Source: Pseudomonas asgharzadehiana (GTDB lineage Bacteria > Pseudomonadota > Gammaproteobacteria > Pseudomonadales > Pseudomonadaceae). Taken from it: a stretch of DNA of 64,000 nt. Shown here one piece after another: positions 37,101-46,644 of the stretch (position 1 is its first letter; each line of letters opens with the position of its first letter). The notes under the pieces were generated by a model. That model did not search any database. It was not told the origin of the DNA and worked only from the letters and a program-made list of their open reading frames with translations. The stretch lies in NCBI RefSeq assembly GCF_019139815.1, contig NZ_CP077079.1, forward strand, positions 1,240,001 through 1,304,000, given 5' to 3'. Both the position numbers and the translations under genes were made by a program.

Positions 37101-39518
37101 ATGAAGTCGATGGCGGGCGGTTTGGTTAAACAGTGGCTGGGAGCCTCGGTATTGGTGGTGTCGGGGCTAGCGTTGCTGCCGTTGTGCGTGGCACAGGCGC
37201 AAGAGCAGCAAAGTGCCCAGTTCAATTTTGCCCTGGCCGCCAAGCCGCTGCCCCAGGCCCTGAGCGACTTCAGCCGGGTGACCGGCATCAGCGTGATCTA
37301 CACCGACGAAGCGCCCTACGGCCTCAACGCCCCGGCGGTCAGCGGGCAGATGAGCGCCACGGCGGCCTTGCAACGCCTGCTGGGCGACTCCGGCTTCACG
37401 TTCCGCCAAATCGATGCCCGCACATTGGCCCTGGAGCCGCTACCCACCGATGGCGCGCTCAACCTCGGCGCCACCACCATCAGCGGCGTCGGCCAAACCC
37501 AGGACAGCACCAGTTACCAGCCGCCGCCCACCAGCTCGGTGATGCGCTCCCATGCGTTGCTGCTGGAAACCCCGCAAACCGTCAATGTGGTCCCGGCGCA
37601 GGTCTTGCGTGACCAGACCCCGCGCAACCTGGACGATGCCTTGGGCAATATCAGCGGCATCACCCAGGCCAACACCTTGGCCAGCACTCAGGACGCGGTG
37701 ATGCTGCGCGGCTTCGGCGACAACCGTAACGGTTCGATCATGCGCGACGGCATGCCGATAGTGCAGGGGCGCGCATTGAACGCCACGGCCGAGCGCGTCG
37801 AAGTGCTCAAGGGCCCGTCCTCGTTGCTGTATGGCATCCAGGACCCGGGCGGCGTGGTGAATATCGTCAGTAAAAAGCCCGAGTTGAGCCCCTCCACGTC
37901 CCTGACCGTGCGCGGCTCCACCTTTGGCGACGGCAAGAACGGCAGCGGCGGCGGCCTCGACACCACCGGGCCGATCGGTGATTCGGGCCTGGCCTATCGC
38001 CTGATCGTCGACCACGAAGACGAAGACTACTGGCGCAACTTCGGCACCCATCGCGAAACGCTGGTTGCCCCGTCCCTGGCCTGGTACGGCGACAGCACCA
38101 AGTTGCTGTTCGCCTATGAACACCGCGAGTTTCTCTCGCCGTTCGACCGTGGCACCGCCATCGATAAGTCCAACCACCCGTTGGACATCCCGTCCACCCG
38201 GCGTCTGGATGAACCGTTCAACAACATGCAAGGCCGCTCCGACCTGTACCGCTTCGAAGCCGACCATGACGTGAACGACGACTGGAAAGCCCACTTCGGC
38301 TATAGCTGGAACCGCGAGACCTACGATGCCAGCCAAGTGCGCGTCAGTGCGGTGAATGACAACGGCACCCTGACCCGCAAAATGGACGGCACCCAGGGCG
38401 CGATCACCACCGACCGTTTCGCCACCGCGAGCCTGGAAGGCAAGGTCAACGCACTGGGCATGCAACATGACGTGGTGTTCGGCCTGGACGACGAGTACCG
38501 CAAGATCTATCGCGCCGACCTGATCCGCCAGGCCTCGCGCACCACCTTCAACTACAACAACCCGGTGTACGGCAATGAAGTGGCGGGCAGCACGGTCAGT
38601 GCCACCGACAGCGCCCAGACCGACCTGCTGCGCAGCGACTCGGTGTTTTTCCAGGACGCGATTCACCTGAACGAGCGGTGGATTTTTGTCGCCGGCGCGC
38701 GTTACCAGATGTACGACCAATACGCCGGCAAGGGCGTGCCGTTCAAGGCCAACACCAACGGCAACGGCCAGGCCTGGGTGCCGCGCGCCGGCCTGGTGTA
38801 TCGCTACACCGACGAGTTGTCGTTCTACGGCAGCTACACCGAGTCGTTCAAACCCAACTCCACCATCGCCGCCCTGGCCGACAACAGCACCTTGACCGGC
38901 GACCTGACGCCCGAGGAATCCAAATCATGGGAGTTGGGCGCCAAGCTCGACATCCCTGGGCGCATCACCGCCAGTGCGGCGTTGTTCAATATCGACAAGC
39001 GCAACGTCCTGGTCTCGGTGGGCTCCAATGCCAACACGGTCTACAGCATCGCCGGCCAGGTGCGCTCCCGGGGCTTGGAACTGGACGCCAGCGGCCAGCT
39101 GACCGACCAGTGGAGCGTGATCGGCAGCTACGCCTTCACCGACGCCGAAGACGTCAAGGACAAGGACCCGACCCTGCAAGGCAACCGCCTGCAGAACGTG
39201 GCCAGGCACACCGGCTCGCTGTCGGCGGTGTATGACTTCGGCAACGTGTTCGGCGGCGATCAATTGCGAGTCGGCGCGGGTGCGCGTTATGTGGGCGAGC
39301 GCGCAGGCGATGCGGCCAACGACTTCAACTTGCCGGGCTACACCGTGGCGGATGCGTTCGCCACTTACGACACCAAAATTGAAGGGCAGAAGGTCAAGTT
39401 CCAGCTCAACGTGAAGAACCTGTTTGACCGCACCTACTACACCTCGGCGGCCAGCCGGTTCTTTGTGTCGATGGGGGATGCACGGCAGGTGTCGGTGTCG
39501 AGCACGCTGCAGTTCTAA
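37101..39518 (+). CDS. TonB-dependent siderophore receptor with N-terminal signalling (STN) domain
   Basis: An 805-residue outer-membrane receptor. Signal peptide ends near VAQAQ (about residue 35); STN domain about 45-100 (FALAAKPLPQALSDFSRVTG); plug with LETPQTVNVVPAQVLRDQ; then a 22-strand barrel ending SVSSTLQF. Sequence style is that of FpvA/FoxA-like ferrisiderophore receptors. The ATG at 37101 is preferred over one 18 codons upstream because the signal peptide starts there and the candidate Fur box lies before it. No FecI/FecR pair adjoins it, although the STN domain usually signals to one. Confidence 0.94.
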   Translation: MKSMAGGLVKQWLGASVLVVSGLALLPLCVAQAQEQQSAQFNFALAAKPLPQALSDFSRVTGISVIYTDEAPYGLNAPAVSGQMSATAALQRLLGDSGFTFRQIDARTLALEPLPTDGALNLGATTISGVGQTQDSTSYQPPPTSSVMRSHALLLETPQTVNVVPAQVLRDQTPRNLDDALGNISGITQANTLASTQDAVMLRGFGDNRNGSIMRDGMPIVQGRALNATAERVEVLKGPSSLLYGIQDPGGVVNIVSKKPELSPSTSLTVRGSTFGDGKNGSGGGLDTTGPIGDSGLAYRLIVDHEDEDYWRNFGTHRETLVAPSLAWYGDSTKLLFAYEHREFLSPFDRGTAIDKSNHPLDIPSTRRLDEPFNNMQGRSDLYRFEADHDVNDDWKAHFGYSWNRETYDASQVRVSAVNDNGTLTRKMDGTQGAITTDRFATASLEGKVNALGMQHDVVFGLDDEYRKIYRADLIRQASRTTFNYNNPVYGNEVAGSTVSATDSAQTDLLRSDSVFFQDAIHLNERWIFVAGARYQMYDQYAGKGVPFKANTNGNGQAWVPRAGLVYRYTDELSFYGSYTESFKPNSTIAALADNSTLTGDLTPEESKSWELGAKLDIPGRITASAALFNIDKRNVLVSVGSNANTVYSIAGQVRSRGLELDASGQLTDQWSVIGSYAFTDAEDVKDKDPTLQGNRLQNVARHTGSLSAVYDFGNVFGGDQLRVGAGARYVGERAGDAANDFNLPGYTVADAFATYDTKIEGQKVKFQLNVKNLFDRTYYTSAASRFFVSMGDARQVSVSSTLQF

Positions 39519-39646
39519 AAGGGGCAGCGGTGACCTGGGGTTGCGGATCAGCACCGATCCAAAGTGTGGGAGGTCAGCCCGCTCGCCATAAGGGGGCGCA
39601 GCTGTTAGCGTTGCCGGCACTGATGGCTTGGCGGGAAACGACACCG

Positions 39647-41092
39647 ATGCACTTTGGACGATGGCTGCACCTGCTGTGCTTGAGCTTGTTACTCAATGGT
39701 TGCGCCAGCGTTTCGCCGACCTCCACCTCGGCCACCCTCGATCGAATGCTGGCCGACCCGGCCCTCAACGGCGCCACCGTCTCCCTGATGGTGCGCGACG
39801 CCCGCAGCGGCGCCACGCTTTACCAATACAATCCGCGTACGCGGCTGGTGCCTGCCTCGAATCTCAAATTGCTGACCACCGCGGCCGCTATGGAGGTGCT
39901 GGGGCCGCAATACCGGTTTTCCACGCAGTTGCGCGGTAACGGCGTGCAGCAAGGCGAGCGCCTGACCGGCAACCTTTACCTGCGTGGCCTGGGCGACCCC
40001 ACCACGCAGCTCGCCGATTACCAGGCGCTGGCCGCGCAGCTGGCGAGCCAGGGCGTGCGTCAAGTGCAGGGGGACCTGGTATTTGACGACACCTGGTTCG
40101 ACACCGAACGCCTGGGTGTCGACTGGGCGCAGGACGATGAAAGCACCTACTACGGCGCGCAGATTTCGGCGCTCACGGTGTCGCCCGACACCGATTTTGA
40201 TGCGGGCACCTTGATCGTCACCGCCAAGGCCCCGGCGACAGCCGGCCAGCCGGTGAGTGTGGTGCTAAGCCCGCCAACCGATTACGTACAACTGAGCAAT
40301 CGCGCGGTCAGTGGCCCGGGCAATACGTACGGCATCACCCGCCGGCACGGCACCAACCTGCTGCAACTCACCGGTGCGCTGGCGCCGGGCGAGCAACGCC
40401 GAGAGTGGGTGAGCGTCTGGGAGCCGACGCAACTGGTGGCCAACCTGTTTGAACAGGCGCTGGCGCAGCAGGGCATCAAGGTGCTGGGTCGACGCGTGAT
40501 CGGCGGTGCCACCCCGAACACCGCGACGCTGTTGGCAGAGCATCAGTCGGCGCCGTTGCAGGCACTGATCACGCCGCTGCTCAAGCTCTCGAACAACAAC
40601 ATGTCCGAAGCCTTGCTCAAGGCCATGGGGCGCCAGACGGCGAATGCGGGCACCGCCCAGGCGGGCGTGGCAGCGGTGGCGGCGTTCATGCAGCGCCAGG
40701 GCCTGGACCCGGCGACGCTGAGCCAGGTGGACGGCTCGGGCTTGTCGCGGCGCAATCTGGTGTCGTCGCAGAACTTGACCGACCTGTTGCTGGCCACGGC
40801 CAGACAGCCCTGGTTCAAGGCCTGGTACGACGCGCTGCCGATCGCCGGCAACGCAAACCGCATGAGCGGCGGCAGCCTGCGTTATCGCTTGCGCGGCACG
40901 CCCGCTGAAAACAACCTGCACGCCAAGACCGGCTCCATGGCGGGCGTCTCGTCGCTCAGTGGCTACATCCAGGATGCCGACGGGCGACGCCTGGTGTTCT
41001 CGATGCTCAGCAACAACTACCTGGGCGATGCGGCGCCGATCCGCGCCCTCGAAAACCGCCTGGCTGTGGCCCTGACCCAGTGGCGCGACTGA
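39647..41092 (+). CDS. dacB: D-alanyl-D-alanine carboxypeptidase/endopeptidase (PBP4, DacB type), lipoprotein
   Basis: A 481-residue periplasmic peptidoglycan hydrolase of the S13 family that trims and opens cross-links. The N-terminus is a lipoprotein signal (LHLLCLSLLLNGCAS). Catalytic motifs are intact: SNLK (Ser nucleophile) in VPASNLKLLT, SNN in KLSNNNMSEALLK, and KTG in HAKTGSMAG. The ATG at 39647 starts the signal sequence; the frame is open upstream without family-like sequence. It is an unlinked single gene here. Confidence 0.94.
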   Translation: MHFGRWLHLLCLSLLLNGCASVSPTSTSATLDRMLADPALNGATVSLMVRDARSGATLYQYNPRTRLVPASNLKLLTTAAAMEVLGPQYRFSTQLRGNGVQQGERLTGNLYLRGLGDPTTQLADYQALAAQLASQGVRQVQGDLVFDDTWFDTERLGVDWAQDDESTYYGAQISALTVSPDTDFDAGTLIVTAKAPATAGQPVSVVLSPPTDYVQLSNRAVSGPGNTYGITRRHGTNLLQLTGALAPGEQRREWVSVWEPTQLVANLFEQALAQQGIKVLGRRVIGGATPNTATLLAEHQSAPLQALITPLLKLSNNNMSEALLKAMGRQTANAGTAQAGVAAVAAFMQRQGLDPATLSQVDGSGLSRRNLVSSQNLTDLLLATARQPWFKAWYDALPIAGNANRMSGGSLRYRLRGTPAENNLHAKTGSMAGVSSLSGYIQDADGRRLVFSMLSNNYLGDAAPIRALENRLAVALTQWRD

Positions 41093-41093
41093 T

Positions 41094-41873
41094 TCAGGGC
41101 TGATAGCCCATGCGCCAACTCACGGCCCGGGTCGCCGCCAGCAAGCGCTGCGCCGCCGGGCCATCTTCGTCGGCGTGGAACAGCGAGGTAGGGCCGACCA
41201 CCGTCATCACCGCTGCGACGTGCCCGACCGCGTTGAACACCGGTGCCGACAACGCGTCCACGCCCGGCATCAGCAACCCGTGTACAAAATGCAGGCCACG
41301 GCGGCGGATCTGCTCGCAGGTGATGGCGTAGGCCCCGTCGTCCGCCAGCGCATGGGCAAGACCTGCCTGCACCTCACGCTCGCGCAGCTCCACGGTTTCC
41401 CGCAACGGCAGGAAGGCGCTGAACACCAGCCCGGTGGATGAGCTGAGCAGTGGCAATACCGAGCCCAACTGCGTCACCACCGTGACCGCGCGCACCGCCG
41501 GTTCGATCTGCACCACGGTTGCGCCCTGGTTGCCCCATACCGCCAGAAAGCAGGTTTCATTCAACTCGTCGCGCAGTTCCGCCAGGGGCAGGGCGCCGAC
41601 TTTCAACACGTCCATGCTGCCCAGCGCGGCCAAGCCGACGCGCAAGGCTTCGCGGCCCAGGCCATAGTGGTTGGTGGCGGTGTTCTGTTCGGCAAACCCG
41701 GAGGCGATCAAGGCCTGCAGGTAGCGGTGTACCTTGCTCGCTGGCATTTGCACATGTTCGGCCAGGCGCGACAGCGAGGTGGCCGGCGCCAACTCGGCCA
41801 GCGCTTTGAGAATGTCGGTACCCACTTCGGCCGAGCGGACTTTCTGTTTACCGGTGTCGCGGGGCTTTTCCAT
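41094..41873 (-). CDS. hmgR: IclR family repressor, HmgR-like
   Basis: A 259-residue regulator divergent from hmgA. The N-terminal winged helix (about 15-75) includes SLSRLAEHVQMPASKVHRYL; the C-terminal effector domain (about 85-255) has ETCFLAVWGNQGATVVQIE. In P. putida the homologous HmgR represses the homogentisate genes and responds to homogentisate. The start at 41873 gives the usual N-terminus (MEKPRDTGKQ); the ribosome site is weak. Confidence 0.9.
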   Translation of the reverse strand: MEKPRDTGKQKVRSAEVGTDILKALAELAPATSLSRLAEHVQMPASKVHRYLQALIASGFAEQNTATNHYGLGREALRVGLAALGSMDVLKVGALPLAELRDELNETCFLAVWGNQGATVVQIEPAVRAVTVVTQLGSVLPLLSSSTGLVFSAFLPLRETVELREREVQAGLAHALADDGAYAITCEQIRRRGLHFVHGLLMPGVDALSAPVFNAVGHVAAVMTVVGPTSLFHADEDGPAAQRLLAATRAVSWRMGYQP

Positions 41874-41937
41874 GGAGGGGCGGGAATCCAAGAGATGAAT
41901 GGGCGTCTTTATAGCTTGACGCTCGATAGTGATCAAA

Positions 41938-41975
41938 TTACGTTATGCGTAAATCGATTACGATAAAAATAACGT
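41938..41975. promoter_or_regulatory. Operator-like inverted repeats between hmgR and hmgA
   Basis: TTACGTTATGCGTAA (41938-41952) is an inverted repeat of TTACG/CGTAA, followed by further ATTACG and AACG copies up to about 41974. The cluster sits in the 120-base divergent promoter region where the IclR-type regulator would bind. Confidence 0.65.
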
Positions 41976-41992
41976 GATACAGAGGATGCTCC

Positions 41993-43276
41993 ATGAACCT
42001 CGAATACCTGTCGGGCTTCGGCAATGAATTCGCCAGCGAAGCCCTGCCCGGCGCGCTGCCGGTCGGCCAGAACTCCCCGCAAAAAGCGCCGTATGGGCTG
42101 TACACCGAACTGTTCTCCGGCACCGCGTTTACCATGGCGCGCAGCGAAGCCCGGCGTACCTGGCTCTACCGCATCCAGCCCTCGGCCAACCACCCGGCGT
42201 TCGTCAAGCTGGACCGGCAGTTGGCCGGTGGGCCGCTGGGCGCGGTGACACCCAACCGACTGCGTTGGAACCCGCTGGATATTCCGAGCGAGCCGACCGA
42301 TTTTATCGACGGCCTCGTCGGCATGGTTGCCAACTCGGCGTCGGAAAAACCCGCAGGTATCAGCATTTATCACTACCGCGCCAACCGTTCGATGGAACGC
42401 GTGTTCTTCAACGCCGATGGCGAGTGGTTGATCGTTCCGGAGCAGGGCCGCCTGCGTATCGCCACCGAACTGGGGGTGCTGGAGGTGCAACCGCTGGAAA
42501 TCGCCGTGCTGCCGCGCGGGCTCAAATTCCGCGTCGAACTGCTGGATGCGCAAGCACGCGGTTATATCGCCGAAAACCATGGCGCCCCGTTGCGCCTGCC
42601 GGACCTGGGCCCCATCGGCAGCAACGGCCTGGCCAACCCGCGCGACTTCCTCACCCCGGTCGCCCATTACGAAGACCTGAAGATACCCACGACGCTGGTG
42701 CAGAAGTTCCTCGGCGAGTTGTGGGCCTGCGAGCTGGATCATTCGCCACTCAACGTGGTGGCCTGGCACGGCAATAACGTGCCGTACAAATACGATCTGC
42801 GCCGCTTCAATACGATCGGTACGGTGAGTTTCGATCATCCGGACCCGTCGATCTTCACCGTACTGACGTCGCCGACCAGCACCCACGGCCTGGCCAACCT
42901 CGACTTCGTGATCTTCCCGCCACGCTGGATGGTGGCCGAGAACACCTTCCGCCCGCCGTGGTTCCACCGCAACCTGATGAACGAATACATGGGCCTGATC
43001 CAGGGCGCCTACGATGCCAAGGCCGAAGGCTTCCTGCCCGGCGGTGCGTCGCTGCACAGCTGCATGAGTGCCCATGGCCCGGACGGCGAGACCTGCACCA
43101 AAGCCATCAACGTCGAGCTGGCGCCGCACAAGATCGACAACACCATGGCCTTCATGTTCGAGACCAGCCAAGTGCTGCGTCCCACCCAGTTCGCCCTGGA
43201 CTGCCCGCAACTGCAACCCGCTTACGACGCGTGCTGGGCCGCGCTGCCCGCCACCTTCAACCCGAACCGGAGATAA
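41993..43276 (+). CDS. hmgA: Homogentisate 1,2-dioxygenase
   Basis: A 427-residue cytoplasmic iron-dependent dioxygenase that opens the homogentisate ring to maleylacetoacetate, in tyrosine/phenylalanine breakdown. N-terminal [20 protein letters not shown] and C-terminal [20 protein letters not shown] plus [16 protein letters not shown], which carries iron-ligand histidines, are family hallmarks. AGAGGATGCTCC precedes the ATG. It is three bases before the fumarylacetoacetase gene. Confidence 0.98.
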   Translation: MNLEYLSGFGNEFASEALPGALPVGQNSPQKAPYGLYTELFSGTAFTMARSEARRTWLYRIQPSANHPAFVKLDRQLAGGPLGAVTPNRLRWNPLDIPSEPTDFIDGLVGMVANSASEKPAGISIYHYRANRSMERVFFNADGEWLIVPEQGRLRIATELGVLEVQPLEIAVLPRGLKFRVELLDAQARGYIAENHGAPLRLPDLGPIGSNGLANPRDFLTPVAHYEDLKIPTTLVQKFLGELWACELDHSPLNVVAWHGNNVPYKYDLRRFNTIGTVSFDHPDPSIFTVLTSPTSTHGLANLDFVIFPPRWMVAENTFRPPWFHRNLMNEYMGLIQGAYDAKAEGFLPGGASLHSCMSAHGPDGETCTKAINVELAPHKIDNTMAFMFETSQVLRPTQFALDCPQLQPAYDACWAALPATFNPNRR

Positions 43277-43279
43277 CCC

Positions 43280-44566
43280 ATGACTCAACAGACGCTAGCC
43301 CGCAGCTGGGTGGCTTCGGCCAACGGTCACCGTGATTTCCCGCTGCAGAACCTGCCGCTGGGTATCTTCAGTATCAACGGCTCGGCACCGCGCAGTGGCG
43401 TGGCGATTGGTGACTGCATCTTCGATCTTCACGCTGCGTTGGACGCGTTTGACGGCGAGGCCCGTCGTGCCGTTGAAGCGACCGCCGGCGGCCAGTTGAA
43501 TGCCTTCTTCGAACTGGGCCGTGGCCCGCGCGTGGCTTTGCGTGAACGCCTGCTGGAACTGCTGGCCGAGGGCAGCCCATTGCACGCACGCGAGGCCCAG
43601 GTACTGCATCGCGCCGCCGGTTGCCAGCTGCATGTGCCGGCGCGGATCAACGACTACACCGATTTCTACGTGGGCATCGAACACGCGCAAAACGTCGGCA
43701 AACTGTTCCGTCCTGACAACCCGTTGCTGCCCAACTACAAGTACGTACCGATTGGCTACCACGGCCGCGCGTCGACCATTCGCGCGTCGGGTGCCGAGGT
43801 GCGTCGCCCCAAAGGCCAGACGCTGCCCGCCGGCCAGGCCGAACCGACCTTCGGCCCGTGTGCGCGTTTGGACTACGAATTGGAACTGGGGATCTGGATC
43901 GGCCCGGGCAATGCCATGGGCGATTCGATTGCCATTGGTGACGCGGCCGAGCATATCGCCGGTTTCTGCTTGCTCAACGACTGGTCGGCACGCGATATCC
44001 AGGCGTGGGAATACCAGCCGCTGGGGCCATTTTTGTCGAAAAGTTTCATCACCACCATCTCGCCCTGGGTGGTCACGGCCGAAGCGCTGGAGCCGTTCCG
44101 CAAGGCCCAGCCGGCCCGCCCCGAGGGCGACCCGCAACCGCTGCCGTACCTGCTGGACAAACGTGACCAGGCCAACGGCGCCCTGGATATCGAGTTGGAG
44201 GTGCTGCTGACCACCGCCGCCATGCGTGAACAGAACCTGCGGGCCCATCGCCTGGCCCTGAGCAACAGCCTGCATATGTACTGGACCGTGGCGCAGCTGG
44301 TGGCGCATCACAGTGTCAACGGCTGCCAGTTGCAGGCCGGTGATCTGTTCGGCACCGGCACGTTGTCCGGGCCGCAGGCGGGGCAGTTCGGCAGCCTGCT
44401 GGAGACTACCGAAGGCGGCAAGAAGGTGATCGAATTGCCGTCCGGCGAAGTGCGCAGGTTCCTCGAAGACGGCGACGAGATCATCCTGCGCGCCCGCTGC
44501 AAGCGTGAAGGCTTTGCCTCCATCGGCTTCGGCGAATGCCGGGGTACCGTGGTTGCGGCACGTTAA
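43280..44566 (+). CDS. fahA: Fumarylacetoacetase
   Basis: A 428-residue enzyme splitting fumarylacetoacetate to fumarate and acetoacetate, the last step of the pathway. DYTDFYVGIEHAQNVGKLFR and YKYVPIGYHGRASTI hold active-site residues; ELELGIWIG and LLNDWSARDIQAWEYQPLGP supply metal ligands. Length normal. Sometimes called hmgB. Lies between hmgA and the isomerase gene with minimal gaps, so one operon. Confidence 0.97.
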   Translation: MTQQTLARSWVASANGHRDFPLQNLPLGIFSINGSAPRSGVAIGDCIFDLHAALDAFDGEARRAVEATAGGQLNAFFELGRGPRVALRERLLELLAEGSPLHAREAQVLHRAAGCQLHVPARINDYTDFYVGIEHAQNVGKLFRPDNPLLPNYKYVPIGYHGRASTIRASGAEVRRPKGQTLPAGQAEPTFGPCARLDYELELGIWIGPGNAMGDSIAIGDAAEHIAGFCLLNDWSARDIQAWEYQPLGPFLSKSFITTISPWVVTAEALEPFRKAQPARPEGDPQPLPYLLDKRDQANGALDIELEVLLTTAAMREQNLRAHRLALSNSLHMYWTVAQLVAHHSVNGCQLQAGDLFGTGTLSGPQAGQFGSLLETTEGGKKVIELPSGEVRRFLEDGDEIILRARCKREGFASIGFGECRGTVVAAR

Positions 44567-44578
44567 GAGGGGCGGGTG

Positions 44579-45214
44579 ATGGAACTCTATACCTACTACC
44601 GCTCCACCGCGTCGTACCGGGTACGCATTGCCTTGGCGCTCAAGGGGCTGGACTGTACGGCGGTGCCGGTCAACTTGCTGTTACCGGCGGGCGGTGCCAA
44701 TCGCCAGCCGGAATACCTGGCCATCAACCCGCAAGGTCGCGTGCCGGCGTTGCGCCTCGATGAGGGTGAGCTGCTGATTCAGTCTTCGGCAATCATCGAG
44801 TACCTGGACGAACGTTATCCACAGGTGCCGTTGCTGTCCAAGCACCTGGCCACCCGTGCCCACGAGCGTGGCGTTGCGGCAATTATCGGCTGCGATATCC
44901 ACCCGCTGCACAACTCCAGCACCCAGAACCTGTTGCGCCAGTGGGGGCATGATGAGGCACAGGTGCTGGAGTGGATCGGTCATTGGATCAGCCAGGGGTT
45001 GGGCGCGGTGGAGCAGTTGATTGGCGACACAGGGTTTTGCTTCGGCGAGCAGCCGGGGCTGGCGGATGCGTTCCTGGTTCCGCAGCTATATGCGGCACAG
45101 CGCTTCAAGGTGCCGTTGGCGGCCTACCCGCGTATTGGGCGGGTGGCGGCGTTGGCGGCGCAGCATCCGGCGTTCATTCAGGCCCATCCCGCCCACCAAC
45201 CCGACACCCCATAA
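44579..45214 (+). CDS. maiA: Maleylacetoacetate isomerase
   Basis: A 211-residue zeta-class GST-like enzyme converting maleylacetoacetate to fumarylacetoacetate. The active-site signature is YYRSTASYRVRIALALKGL (Ser-Ser-Cys position as STAS here), with the glutathione-binding QSSAIIEYLDERYP. AGGGGCGGGTG precedes the ATG. Third gene of the homogentisate operon (hmgC in some strains). Confidence 0.97.
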   Translation: MELYTYYRSTASYRVRIALALKGLDCTAVPVNLLLPAGGANRQPEYLAINPQGRVPALRLDEGELLIQSSAIIEYLDERYPQVPLLSKHLATRAHERGVAAIIGCDIHPLHNSSTQNLLRQWGHDEAQVLEWIGHWISQGLGAVEQLIGDTGFCFGEQPGLADAFLVPQLYAAQRFKVPLAAYPRIGRVAALAAQHPAFIQAHPAHQPDTP

Positions 45215-45276
45215 CGCTCAAGGCGCCCACATTGGATCGGGGCCGCCTACCCATAAAAATAAGTAGGTACCTTGCG

Positions 45277-46644
45277 ATGCACACTCAGATTGCCAGCTTT
45301 CGCGCGGCACTCGACGCCCGTCCGGTGTCGCGCTATCAGTGGTTGATCCTCCTGTTACTGGCGTTGCTGCTGGTGACCGATGGCTACGATGCCCAGGTGC
45401 TGGGCTATGTGGTGCCGGCGCTGGCCAAGGACTGGGAGCTGGAAAAAGCCGCATTCGGGCCGGTGTTCAGCGCCAACCTGTTGGGGCTCACACTGGGCTC
45501 GCTGCTGGTAACGCCCCTGGCCGACCGGTTTGGTGTGCGGCGCATCCTGCTGGGTTGTGTGTTGATCTACGCCAGCCTCACCGTGCTGATGGTGTTCGCC
45601 AACTCGCTGACCACGCTGATGGCCGCGCGGTTTACCTGTGGCATCGGCATGGGCGGTGCGATGCCCAGTGCCATGGCGTTGATGTCGGACTATTCGCCGC
45701 CACGCCTGCGCACCTTGATGGTGACCCTGGCCGCGTGCGGGTTCTCCTTCGGCGGCGCGGCGGGTGGGTTTGTGGCGGCAGGGTTTATCGACAATTTTGG
45801 TTGGCAGTCAGTATTTCTGGCAGGCGGCGTTACGCCGTTGCTGTTGTTGCCGTTTTTGGTGTGGCTGCTGCCTGAATCCTTGCCGCGCCTGTTACGCGAC
45901 GCATCGCCGTATCTGCGATTGCGCAGCGTCACCGCGCGCATGCTGCCCGATTGGCAACCGCCGCCGGCGAGGGAGGCACAAAACCTGCACGAGCAGGGCA
46001 GCAAGCTGACGGTGGTGGAGCTGTTTCGCAACGGTTACGCGCGCCCGACCTTGCTGATCTGGTCGACATTCTTTGTCAGCCTGATCCTGTTGTATTTCAT
46101 GATCAGTTGGCTGCCATCGTTGTTGCTCGAAAGCGGCCTGGCGCTGAAGCAAGCCAACCTGGTGACCTCGATGTTTCTGTTTGCCGGCACCCTGGGTGCG
46201 ATCGGCATGGCCTGGTTTGCCGACCGCCTCAAAAGCGAGGTGCGGCTGTTGTCCGGCGTGTTGGCGGCAGCGGCGGTGTGTACCGTTCTGCTGGGGTTGA
46301 ACCACGACAATCCGCGCTACCTGGTGGCCTGTGTGTTCGCAGCCGGTTTCTGCATCATCGGCGGGCAGTTGACCCTTAACGCCTTCGCCAGCAATTTCTA
46401 CCCGGCACATGTTCGCGCTACCGGCACGGGCTGGGCGTTGGGCGTGGGACGTTTCGGTTCGATCCTGGGGCCGCTGTTCGGCAGCCTGTTGCTGGCCATG
46501 CATATTCCTGTGCAGCAGATTTTTTTCTTCTGCGCGATCCCGGCAGTCATTGCCGCGTTGCTGATCATCCAGGTGCGCGCGCCGGTGAGCCAAGCGCCGA
46601 AGCTCGCGCTGCATGGCGATATTCTCAAAACGCCGCAGGCTTAG
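45277..46644 (+). CDS. MFS aromatic-acid:H+ symporter family transporter
   Basis: A 455-residue inner-membrane carrier with 12 predicted membrane segments. LLLVTDGYDAQVLGYVVPAL in segment 1 has the DGYD signature of the aromatic-acid:H+ symporter (AAHS, PcaK-like) subfamily, and the segment 2-3 loop reads PLADRFGVRRILLGC. The start at 45277 is the first consistent with the family. It lies 62 bases after the isomerase gene, so it may take up an aromatic substrate feeding the homogentisate route; that link is inference. Confidence 0.92.
   Translation: MHTQIASFRAALDARPVSRYQWLILLLLALLLVTDGYDAQVLGYVVPALAKDWELEKAAFGPVFSANLLGLTLGSLLVTPLADRFGVRRILLGCVLIYASLTVLMVFANSLTTLMAARFTCGIGMGGAMPSAMALMSDYSPPRLRTLMVTLAACGFSFGGAAGGFVAAGFIDNFGWQSVFLAGGVTPLLLLPFLVWLLPESLPRLLRDASPYLRLRSVTARMLPDWQPPPAREAQNLHEQGSKLTVVELFRNGYARPTLLIWSTFFVSLILLYFMISWLPSLLLESGLALKQANLVTSMFLFAGTLGAIGMAWFADRLKSEVRLLSGVLAAAAVCTVLLGLNHDNPRYLVACVFAAGFCIIGGQLTLNAFASNFYPAHVRATGTGWALGVGRFGSILGPLFGSLLLAMHIPVQQIFFFCAIPAVIAALLIIQVRAPVSQAPKLALHGDILKTPQA

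Noticed and set aside
39561..39590. A single REP-like unit (GTGTGGGAGGTCAGCCCGCTC) upstream of dacB
   Set aside because: Too degenerate and unpaired to be listed as a reliable repeat.
44971..45276. Upstream extension of the aromatic-acid MFS frame into the isomerase gene
   Set aside because: This part overlaps maiA in another frame and has no transporter-like sequence; 45277 is the family start.
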